This document shows positions 1 through 5,816 of a stretch of 5,816 nt of DNA, piece by piece. Position 1 is the stretch's first letter. Every line of letters starts with the position of its first letter. Under the pieces are notes generated by a model. The model had not been told where the DNA came from and did not search any database. It saw only the letters and a program-made list of their open reading frames with translations. This DNA comes from an uncultured Ruminococcus sp. GTDB taxonomy: Bacteria > Bacillota > Clostridia > Oscillospirales > Acutalibacteraceae. The DNA lies in the NCBI GenBank assembly GCA_900554995.1, contig USJJ01000098.1, positions 1-5,816 of the forward strand, given 5' to 3'. The position numbers and the translations under genes are program-made.

Positions 1-73
1 ATAGTCGAAAACGTTACACAAAATTGACAGGCAATCGGTTTTTACCGTTGTTTTGTATGTGAGGTGAGTTTTA
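1..73 (+). promoter_or_regulatory. Leader region upstream of the ATPase genes, with RBS
   Basis: This short stretch precedes the subunit C gene. GAGGTGA at 61-67 is a good Shine-Dalgarno sequence, six bases before the ATG at 74, and fixes that start. TTGACA at 24-29 matches a sigma-A -35 box perfectly, but no convincing -10 box lies 16-18 bases downstream; the nearest TATAAT-like string (TTGTAT, 53-58) is about 23 bases away. I therefore cannot say whether transcription starts here or reads through from an earlier operon gene. Two forward frames have stops here (TGA at 25-27 and at 60-62), so the end of an upstream gene could overlap this stretch, but too little is visible to identify one. 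Confidence 0.3.
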
Positions 74-1120
74 ATGTCGGTGTCGTATGCCGATAATGCC
101 GTCCTTGCAAAAGCACACGCTATGTACGGCAAAAGAATCACAAAAGAAAACTATACCGATATGCTCAACTGCAAATCTCTCAACGAACTTGCGGCTTATC
201 TGAAAACGAGGACATATTTCAGCGCCGATTTTGAAGCGCTTCCGGCAAATATAAATTCCGCTCAGATTGAAGAGCTTTTAAAAATGAGCCTGCTTAAGAA
301 ATGCGAAAAGCTCTGCGAATATCAGCTTTCCGCCGGAGAAAATTTTTACAAATACTTCGTCGTTCAGAACGATATACGCCAGATAATGACGGTCGTACGG
401 CTTCTTATTCAGGGACATCCCGAAAAATACCTTGCCGCTCTTCCCCCGTTTTTTAACAGCAAAACGGATATTGATCTCTACGAATTGGCAAAGGTTCGCA
501 ACTATGACGATCTTCTGAGGGCTCTTGAGCATACAGATTACAAAAAAATCCTTGAAAGATATCGGGACAACTATTCGGAGGACGGAATGTTTATTCTGAT
601 TGAAAACGAACTTAACAAGTACCGTTTTTCGTTCCTTATAAAGTCCGTCAAGCTCTCAAAGGACCATCGAAAGAAAAAAGAGATTTACGAAATAATTAAT
701 TACAGGCTTGATATGTACACGCTCACCCGTGCTTACAGACTTCTCAATCTCGGAAGTCCGAACAAAATGTTCATCAGGGACTTTACGGTTAAGGGCTGTA
801 CCAATTTTTCCGAAAAGGATATGCAGGCAATATCGGATGCCAAGTCGGCAACGGAAATAGTCAAGCTGATTCCAAATACCTATTATAAAAAGGATTTTTC
901 AAATATTGATTTCAAGTATATTGAAAATGCTACCACGGAAATGTTGATACGCAGGCTGTTAAAGGGTTTCCGTTACTACACCAACCCGACGGCGGTTATG
1001 CTGTGCTACCTTTTCCTTGCCGAAAACGAGGTGCGAAATATTATCCACATCGTTGAGGCGATAAAATACAATATTCCGACGGAGAAAGCAAAATCCGTTC
1101 TCATCGGAACAGAAAGTTAG
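74..1120 (+). CDS. ntpC: V/A-type ATPase subunit C (central-stalk socket, AC39/d family)
   Basis: This 348-residue soluble protein has the usual length of the V-type ATPase C/d (AC39) family. In that family the funnel-shaped subunit sits on the cytoplasmic face of the membrane ring and couples the D-F axle to the proteolipid rotor. The sequence is largely helical and charged, with no signal peptide or membrane helix. The clearest family signature is the C-terminal stretch (about residues 304-343): a helix with Asn-Pro at its start, then A-E-N-E-V-R-N (316-322) and an I-x-x-I-V-E-A-I-K segment ending in N-I-P-T-E. The N-terminal Y-A-D-N-A-V-L-A-K-A repeat-like start and the following G-K-R-I-T-K-E-N-Y also fit the family. 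The ATG follows an SD at 61-67. The TAG stop is embedded in the SD of the next gene, so translation of C and I is probably coupled. It is the first gene of the visible operon; C before I is unlike the Enterococcus hirae ntp order. Confidence 0.93.
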   Translation: MSVSYADNAVLAKAHAMYGKRITKENYTDMLNCKSLNELAAYLKTRTYFSADFEALPANINSAQIEELLKMSLLKKCEKLCEYQLSAGENFYKYFVVQNDIRQIMTVVRLLIQGHPEKYLAALPPFFNSKTDIDLYELAKVRNYDDLLRALEHTDYKKILERYRDNYSEDGMFILIENELNKYRFSFLIKSVKLSKDHRKKKEIYEIINYRLDMYTLTRAYRLLNLGSPNKMFIRDFTVKGCTNFSEKDMQAISDAKSATEIVKLIPNTYYKKDFSNIDFKYIENATTEMLIRRLLKGFRYYTNPTAVMLCYLFLAENEVRNIIHIVEAIKYNIPTEKAKSVLIGTES

Positions 1121-1124
1121 GAGG
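1119..1124 (+). promoter_or_regulatory. RBS deciding the TTG start of subunit I
   Basis: AGGAGG overlaps the stop codon of subunit C and lies seven bases before TTG at 1132. No in-frame ATG occurs until 1147, which is too far from this site (22 bases). The protein from TTG begins M-A-I-E-K-M-K, the family's usual N-terminus, so TTG is the better start. Confidence 0.85.
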
Positions 1125-1131
1125 CTGTGTT

Positions 1132-3144
1132 TTGGCAATTGAAAAAATGAAGCTCGTCAGGACTTACGGTCTTATTGATCATCTTGATGAGTTTATCAGA
1201 TCCTGCTGTCTCAGCGGCGATTTTCAACCTGAAAACGCTATGGACTACATATCGGGTTCGCTCGGATATGTACCGCTGAACGAGGAAAATCCATATTCCT
1301 CCTCTATTCAAAAGATTGAGGAAATCGCATCAATTGCGGGCGTTACCCTTAAAGACACATTCAAGGGTGACGAAATAATCTTTGATGCCGATGAGATCGA
1401 ATACATCGACACTCTGAAAGATAAGCTCTCGGAATCCTTCCGAAAGCGAACGGAAATTTCGGATAAGCTCGCTGAGGTTGAGTCGTTGGCTGAACAGTTT
1501 AACCACTTTATCGGAATTGACGTTCCGATTGAGGAATTGCTTTCCTGCGAATTTCTCAAGGTTCGTTTCGGCAGTATACCCAAGGATTGCTACCCGAAGC
1601 TGAAGGCCTACGAAAACAACAACCTGTTTGTTTTTCTTGAATCATCGGTCGATGAAAAGAGCCACTGGGGTATCTATTCCGCACCGAGAACGGAAATCGA
1701 CGAGGTTGACCGAATTTTCGCATCACTCTACTTTGACAGAATTCGTATTCCGTTTTCAACGGGAACTCCGAAAGAGATTCTTGCAAAGCTCAACAAGGAA
1801 AAAGAAGATCTGACATCCCGGCTTGCCGAAATTGACAAGCAGATATCGGACTTCTGGGCTGAAAACTCGGAGCACTGTGAACAGGTTCACGCTTATCTTG
1901 AGGTTGCAAGCCTCGCGTTTGACCTCAGGCATTATGCTGCAAAGGATTCCGGTTCGGACAACTTCATTTATGTCGGCTGGGTTCCGAAATCGAGCTACAA
2001 ATGGTTCAAACAACAGATCAAAAACATCGACGGCGTCAGCTTTGAAGAGGCAGACCCCGAGGACGAAAAGAGGAGCAGCCCGCCCGTCAAACTCAGGAAC
2101 AGGAAGCCGTTCCGTCCGTTTGAGATGTTCGTTGAAATGTACGGACTTCCCTCCTACGGCGGAGTTGATATCACACCGTTTGTTGCGATAACGTATTCAC
2201 TGCTCTTCGGCATAATGTTTGCCGATGTGGGACAGGGACTTGTTCTTGCGATCGGAGGATATCTTGTATACAGGCTCAAGGGCACAAAGCTCGCAAAGAT
2301 CCTCGTTCCCTGCGGAATTAGCTCGGCATTCTTCGGACTGCTTTTCGGATCGGTATTCGGATACGAAGAGCTTCTTGATCCCCTCTATCACGCAATCGGA
2401 CTTCCCGGTAAGCCACTCTCCGTTATGGATTCGATCAACACCGTCCTGCTTCTAGCAATCGGAATAGGCGTTGCGCTCGTTATCATTTCAATGTGTTTGA
2501 ACATCTTCTGTTCATTGAAAAACAAGAAGGTCGGCGAGGCATTGTTCAGCACGAACGGAGTTGTCGGCGTTATCCTTTATGCAACGCTTGTATGTGCGGT
2601 TGTCGGATTTATGTCCGGCAAAACGATCCTCCCGACAGGTATTGTGGTGATCGTTTCGGTTGTATGCATACTTCTTCTTTACTTCCAGGAGATTCTCATC
2701 GGAATGGTAGACAAGAAAGAAAAATACCTTCCTGAGAAATGGTCGGATTACATTATGCAGAATTTCTTCGAGGTTATCGAATACATTCTGACATATTTCA
2801 GCAACACTGTATCTTTCCTGCGTGTCGGCGCATTCGTCCTTGTTCACGCAGGTATGATGATGGTTTTCTCATCGCTTGCAGGCGACGAATATTCGGTCGG
2901 CGGTATCATCTCGATGATATTCGGTAACGTAATTGTTATCGCTCTTGAGGGACTTCTTACCGGAATCCAGGTATTGAGACTTGAATTTTACGAGATGTTC
3001 AGCAGATTCTATGCAGGCGACGGCAAGCCGTTCAACGGCGTCGGAATGCGCAAGAACAAAGGCGTATTCTCCGGCATTAAAAATGTCTTTAAATCCTCAA
3101 AGCCCGAGGATAAGGAAAATGTAATTATAACAGTCAAAAAATAA
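1132..3144 (+). CDS. ntpI: V/A-type ATPase subunit I (membrane stator subunit a)
   Basis: This 670-residue protein is the membrane stator. In the family it provides the two aqueous half-channels that load and unload ions on the proteolipid ring. The first ~340 residues form the cytoplasmic arm, with two probable coiled-coil hairpin segments (about 90-123 and 214-260). The membrane part starts after the M-Y-G-L-P motif (336-340), which is typical of the family. About eight helices follow, roughly at 349-364, 367-383, 390-410, 434-456, 476-496, 503-523, 561-580 and 590-612. F-L-R-V-G-A-F (562-568) carries R564, the likely counterpart of the essential stator arginine. The final helix carries E606 and the Q-V-L-R-L-E-F-Y-E motif (613-621), also a family hallmark. 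The start is TTG, chosen from its strong SD. A lysine-rich tail of about 37 residues follows the family's usual end. The gap to subunit K is 18 bases. Confidence 0.96.
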   Translation: MAIEKMKLVRTYGLIDHLDEFIRSCCLSGDFQPENAMDYISGSLGYVPLNEENPYSSSIQKIEEIASIAGVTLKDTFKGDEIIFDADEIEYIDTLKDKLSESFRKRTEISDKLAEVESLAEQFNHFIGIDVPIEELLSCEFLKVRFGSIPKDCYPKLKAYENNNLFVFLESSVDEKSHWGIYSAPRTEIDEVDRIFASLYFDRIRIPFSTGTPKEILAKLNKEKEDLTSRLAEIDKQISDFWAENSEHCEQVHAYLEVASLAFDLRHYAAKDSGSDNFIYVGWVPKSSYKWFKQQIKNIDGVSFEEADPEDEKRSSPPVKLRNRKPFRPFEMFVEMYGLPSYGGVDITPFVAITYSLLFGIMFADVGQGLVLAIGGYLVYRLKGTKLAKILVPCGISSAFFGLLFGSVFGYEELLDPLYHAIGLPGKPLSVMDSINTVLLLAIGIGVALVIISMCLNIFCSLKNKKVGEALFSTNGVVGVILYATLVCAVVGFMSGKTILPTGIVVIVSVVCILLLYFQEILIGMVDKKEKYLPEKWSDYIMQNFFEVIEYILTYFSNTVSFLRVGAFVLVHAGMMMVFSSLAGDEYSVGGIISMIFGNVIVIALEGLLTGIQVLRLEFYEMFSRFYAGDGKPFNGVGMRKNKGVFSGIKNVFKSSKPEDKENVIITVKK

Positions 3145-3162
3145 TTTTCGGAGGTAATTACC

Positions 3163-3636
3163 ATGTCATTGTTTTATGTTCTTATCGCAGTTCTTCCCAT
3201 CGCCGCTCTCACGGCACTTTTCGCATATTCATTCAACCGCAAGGCAAGAGGCGTTTCAGGCAAAAAGGTTCTCGCAAGAAACCTCATCGCTTTCGCAGTA
3301 ATCGCTATCACTGTCTGCGCCGTTACATTCTCCGTTTCGGCTGCTAACGAGGACAAGTCGGCTGACGTTGCAACAACCTCCCAGAGTGAGGAAGCAGCGT
3401 CGGCAACGACAAACTCAGATAACGGCAAGGGTCTCGGACTTCTTGCAGCCGCTATCGTTACAGGTCTTTCGGGCGTCGGCGGCGGTATTGCCGTTGCAGC
3501 AGGCGCACCGGCAGCTATCGCAGCAACAAGCGAGGACGCCAAGGCATTCGGTAAAGCGCTTATCTTTGTTGCCCTCGGTGAGTCAATTGCCCTTTACGGT
3601 GTTGTTATTTCAATTCTTATCCTTAACAAGATCTAA
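3163..3636 (+). CDS. ntpK: V/A-type ATPase subunit K (c-ring proteolipid) with N-terminal two-helix extension
   Basis: This 157-residue membrane protein forms the ion-translocating rotor ring. The C-terminal part (about 89-157) is a classic c-subunit hairpin: a glycine/alanine-rich helix with G-V-G-G-G-I-A (104-110), a polar loop S-E-D-A-K (123-127), and a second helix with the ion-binding carboxylate E140 in L-G-E-S-I-A. Before it lie two more hydrophobic segments (about 3-22 and 41-59) joined by a K/R-rich loop (26-39), then a polar Ser/Thr/Ala/acidic linker (61-90). The extension has no ring-type glycine motif and no membrane carboxylate, so it is not a duplicated c hairpin as in E. hirae NtpK. 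The second segment ends in S-V-S-A-A-N (57-62), which resembles a signal-peptidase I site. The positive-inside rule puts the linker outside and the c loop in the cytoplasm, the normal orientation. The SD is GGAGGT at 3150-3155, seven bases before ATG. Confidence 0.93.
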   Translation: MSLFYVLIAVLPIAALTALFAYSFNRKARGVSGKKVLARNLIAFAVIAITVCAVTFSVSAANEDKSADVATTSQSEEAASATTNSDNGKGLGLLAAAIVTGLSGVGGGIAVAAGAPAAIAATSEDAKAFGKALIFVALGESIALYGVVISILILNKI

Positions 3637-3645
3637 GGTGAAATT

Positions 3646-3951
3646 ATGCGTCTTTATCTGATTTGTGACAATGAAGACACGGCTCTCGGCCTGCGGCTTG
3701 CAGGCATTGAGGGCACAGTTACCGAAAACAAAGATGAGGTTCGCGGACTGCTTGAAAAGGCAGCACAGGATTCCGAGATCGGAATTATCCTCATCAACCA
3801 GACGCTTGTGTCTCTCTGCTCGGATGAAATCGCAGCTTTCCGCAGAGCACATTCTCTGCCGCTGATCATTGAAATCCCCGACAGACATTCCGACGGCACA
3901 AGCAACTCAATCGCCGACTATGTAAGTGAAGCGATCGGAATTAAATTATAA
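3646..3951 (+). CDS. ntpF: V/A-type ATPase subunit F (central-stalk subunit)
   Basis: This 101-residue soluble protein matches the usual length and pattern of the V-type ATPase F subunit, which binds subunit D in the rotating central stalk and influences catalytic activity. Visible family motifs are the N-terminal beta strand followed by D-N-E-D-T-A-L-G-L-R-L-A-G-I (residues 8-21), the middle strand I-G-I-I-L-I-N (45-51), and the strand/turn L-P-L-I-I-E-I-P-D-R (71-80). The start ATG follows AAGGTGA (3635-3641), which overlaps the stop of subunit K; the gap between the genes is nine bases. The symbol follows the generic subunit letter F. In the E. hirae operon this subunit is called NtpG, and NtpF there is a different protein, so symbols should be compared with care. 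Confidence 0.93.
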   Translation: MRLYLICDNEDTALGLRLAGIEGTVTENKDEVRGLLEKAAQDSEIGIILINQTLVSLCSDEIAAFRRAHSLPLIIEIPDRHSDGTSNSIADYVSEAIGIKL

Positions 3952-3961
3952 GTTACTTCCC

Positions 3962-3971
3962 AAAGGAGGAG
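3962..3971 (+). promoter_or_regulatory. RBS deciding the TTG start of subunit E
   Basis: AAAGGAGGAG is the strongest SD in the window and lies five bases before TTG at 3977. An in-frame ATG at 3926 would add 17 residues, but it lies inside the subunit F gene with no SD and would place this SD inside the coding region. TTG is therefore preferred. Confidence 0.85.
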
Positions 3972-3976
3972 TAAAT

Positions 3977-4557
3977 TTGAACAGCAACGCAAACAAAACA
4001 GAGCGTTTTCTTGAAGCGATAAATTCGGACGCCGAAGCACGCTGCGGTAAAATCAAGAAGGACGTTGATGAGTATATTGACAATGAGCTCCAAAAGGCTC
4101 GCCGTCTCGCTCATCAAAATGTACGCCCCGTCAGAAGCAGTGAAATTGACCGTCTTAATGAGAAGATAAACGCAGAGCTGTCCGAGACAGAAACAAAAGA
4201 AATTGAAAAGCTCGTCGCAATAAAATCACCGAAAAGGTATTTGCCGATGCGGTTGAGAGAATCAAGGCTTTTACAACGAGCGACAAATATCACGATTTTG
4301 TTATGACGAGCGTAAAAAATATCAAGGCGACAATCGGAGACGATTCCGTAATCTATCTCAGCCCGAGCGACAAGCAATTTGAGGATGAGATCAAAGCTCT
4401 CGGCAATGAGGTCGGATTTGACGATAAGATCAGGCTCGGCGGCTGTAAGGGAGAAAATCTCCGCACGGCGATGACTGCCGACGACACGCTTGATTCACGA
4501 CTTGAGGAAGAAAAGCAAAAATTCTACGGCTATTCCGGCTTATCACTATCTCTTTGA
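3977..4557 (+). pseudogene. ntpE: V/A-type ATPase subunit E (peripheral stalk), interrupted by an apparent frameshift
   Basis: Subunit E pairs with G/H in the peripheral stalk that holds the catalytic head against the membrane stator. Two reading frames together make one E-like protein. From TTG at 3977 the first frame gives about 80 residues of long charged helix (E-R-F-L-E-A-I, then K-I-K-K-D-V-D-E-Y) up to E-K-L-V at 4205-4216. The expected continuation, R-N-K-I-T-E-K-V-F-A-D-A-V-E-R (4216-4260), is in the -1 frame and runs to the TGA at 4555-4557, ending with the family-like D-T-L-D-S-R-L-E-E-E-K (4483-4515). As written, the first frame runs out of homology and stops at 4304-4306 after 109 residues. 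One extra base near 4216 would restore a protein of 193 residues, a normal length for this family. The cause may be a sequencing or assembly indel, a true mutation, or recoding. Intact neighbours favour an error or a very recent change. Confidence 0.85.
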
Positions 4558-4575
4558 CAGAAGGAGCAAACATAA

Positions 4576-5816
4576 ATGGAAAATGTTATTTATTCAATAA
4601 ACGGTCCTGTTGTTTCTGTTAAGGGAAGAACCGACCTGCAAATGACCGAAATGGTCTTTGTCGGCAATCAGCGCCTTATCGGCGAGGTTATCAGAATTGA
4701 CAGTGATGAGACCGTTATTCAGGTTTATGAGGAAACCTCGGGACTGAAGCCCGGAGATCCCATTTTTCCGACGGGCTCTCCCCTTTGCATTACGCTCGGA
4801 CCCGGAATTCTCAGCAACATATTTGACGGAATCGAAAATCCGCTTAATGACATCGCCGCAAGCTCAGGCTCGTTCATTCCGAGGGGACTTCATCCGTCAT
4901 CGCTTAATGAGGAGACCGAATGGGATGTTACCGTCACCGTAAAGGTCGGCGACAGGCTCAAGGGCGGCGATATCTATGCCACCACCCCCGAAAAGGCTCT
5001 TATCCATAAAATTATGGTTCCGCCGGAGCTCAACGGTGAGGTTATCTCCGCAAACCCGAGCGGCAAATATAAGGTCAACGACACGGTAATCGTTTTAAAG
5101 GACGAACTCGGCAAAACGCATGAGCTCACCCTCTGCCGCAAATGGCCGATCAGAACGCCGAGACCGATTTCAAAGCGACTTCCGATTGAAAAGCCGCTTA
5201 TTACGGGTCAGCGTGTAATTGACACCCTCTTCCCGCTTGCAAAGGGCGGTGCAGCCGCAATTCCCGGCGGATTCGGCACGGGAAAGACAATGACCCAGCA
5301 CCAGCTTGCAAAATGGTGCGATGCCGATATCATTATCTACGTCGGCTGCGGTGAGCGTGGCAATGAAATGACGCAGGCTTTGACCGAATTCGGTGAAATC
5401 ACCGACCCGAAATCCGGCAGACCGCTTACCGACCGTACCGTTCTTATCGCAAACACATCGAATATGCCTGTTGCCGCACGTGAGGCATCTATCTATACAG
5501 GCATTACAATTGCGGAATATTACCGTGATATGGGCTACCACACGGCGATGATGGCTGATTCGACCTCACGTTGGGCTGAGGCTCTTCGTGAGATTAGCGG
5601 ACGACTTGAAGAGATGCCCGCCGATGAGGGCTTTCCCGCTTACCTGCCGTCACGACTTTCAGAGTTCTATGAGCGTGCAGGCTATGTTGAAACGCTCAAC
5701 GGTCAGGAGGGTTCGATCTCCGTTATCGGTGCGGTTTCTCCGCAGGGTTCCGACTTCTCTGAGCCTGTAACTCAGAACACAAAGCGTTTCACACGCTGCT
5801 TCTGGGCGCTTGATAA
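4576..5816 (+). CDS. ntpA: V/A-type ATPase catalytic subunit A, 3' end cut by the window
   Basis: This is the catalytic nucleotide-binding subunit of the cytoplasmic head; the reading frame is open to the window edge, giving 413 of the family's roughly 580-600 residues. The N-terminal beta-barrel begins I-Y-S-I-N-G-P-V-V and includes [11 protein letters not shown] (50-60). The A-specific non-homologous insert is present, with P-R-G-L-H-P (102-107), V-K-V-G-D and H-K-I-M-V-P-P. The Walker A loop is G-G-F-G-T-G-K-T (231-238, catalytic lysine K237). The G-C-G-E-R-G-N-E motif (257-264) supplies the catalytic glutamate E260. The Walker B region is [12 protein letters not shown] (325-336). E-P-V-T-Q-N-T appears near the edge. 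These residues indicate an active A subunit rather than the non-catalytic B, which lacks a normal P-loop. SD AAGGAG (4561-4566) lies nine bases before ATG, and the gap after subunit E is 18 bases. Subunits B and D should follow. Confidence 0.97.
   Translation, partial: MENVIYSINGPVVSVKGRTDLQMTEMVFVGNQRLIGEVIRIDSDETVIQVYEETSGLKPGDPIFPTGSPLCITLGPGILSNIFDGIENPLNDIAASSGSFIPRGLHPSSLNEETEWDVTVTVKVGDRLKGGDIYATTPEKALIHKIMVPPELNGEVISANPSGKYKVNDTVIVLKDELGKTHELTLCRKWPIRTPRPISKRLPIEKPLITGQRVIDTLFPLAKGGAAAIPGGFGTGKTMTQHQLAKWCDADIIIYVGCGERGNEMTQALTEFGEITDPKSGRPLTDRTVLIANTSNMPVAAREASIYTGITIAEYYRDMGYHTAMMADSTSRWAEALREISGRLEEMPADEGFPAYLPSRLSEFYERAGYVETLNGQEGSISVIGAVSPQGSDFSEPVTQNTKRFTRCFWALD

Noticed and set aside
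33..58. Small inverted repeat CGGT-TTTT-ACCG followed by T-rich sequence, possible terminator of an upstream gene
   Set aside because: The stem is only four pairs with flanking mismatches and the T tract is broken by G, so it is too weak to call a terminator.
1823..2191. Plus-strand open frame of 122 codons inside subunit I
   Set aside because: It overlaps a clearly conserved gene in another frame and is Arg/Ser/Thr-rich with no recognisable domain or good SD.
3174..3542. Minus-strand open frame of 122 codons opposite subunit K
   Set aside because: It mirrors the alanine-rich coding of subunit K, and its Ala/Pro/Ser-rich composition is what an antisense shadow would show.
3926..3976. N-terminal extension of subunit E from an in-frame ATG at 3926
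   Set aside because: It lies inside the subunit F gene, has no SD of its own, and would put a strong SD inside the coding region. The TTG at 3977 fits that SD and the family N-terminus.
4217..4238. Programmed -1 frameshift in subunit E at A-rich codons (ATA AAA, CCG AAA AGG)
   Set aside because: Neither string forms a slippery heptamer allowing re-pairing in the -1 frame, and homology changes frame already at about 4216, before the second candidate.
5170..5541. Minus-strand open frame of 123 codons
   Set aside because: It lies wholly inside the subunit A gene opposite its P-loop region, has no SD-supported start and no recognisable protein; it is a codon-bias shadow.
4576..5816. F-type beta subunit or V-type B subunit as alternative identity for the last gene
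   Set aside because: The A-specific non-homologous insert and the complete P-loop with the G-E-R motif identify it as V/A-type subunit A.

Overview
The window is a section of a bacterial V/A-type (rotary) ATPase operon. All genes are on the + strand and packed with gaps of 9 to 25 bases. The order read from the sequence is C - I - K - F - E - A, with subunit A cut by the right edge (413 codons present). Strong GGAGG-type ribosome binding sites, two TTG starts, moderate base composition and the form of the proteolipid gene (N-terminal extension plus a single c-type hairpin) point to a Firmicute of the class Clostridia, possibly Ruminococcaceae/Oscillospiraceae-like. That placement is inferred from style and protein flavour, not from a database search.

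Layout: 1-73 is the leader before the first gene, with an SD sequence and only a weak promoter suggestion. 74-1120 is subunit C (the socket joining the central rotor to the membrane ring). 1132-3144 is subunit I (the stator membrane subunit with the ion half-channels and the essential arginine). 3163-3636 is subunit K (rotor-ring proteolipid). 3646-3951 is subunit F (central stalk). 3977-4557 is subunit E (peripheral stalk), interrupted by an apparent single-base frameshift near 4216. 4576-5816 is the catalytic subunit A, incomplete at its 3' end. Subunits B and D are expected just downstream. The G/H peripheral-stalk partner of E is not in the window.

Together the products form one machine. 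A (with B, not seen) hydrolyses or makes ATP; C, D (not seen) and F form the rotor axle; K forms the ion-carrying ring; I carries the stator half-channels; E (with G/H, not seen) holds the head still. Nothing here looks like an undescribed system. The points most worth a second look are the frameshift in the E gene and the two-helix, signal-peptide-like N-terminal extension on the proteolipid. No RNA genes, mobile elements, CRISPR arrays or terminators were seen.
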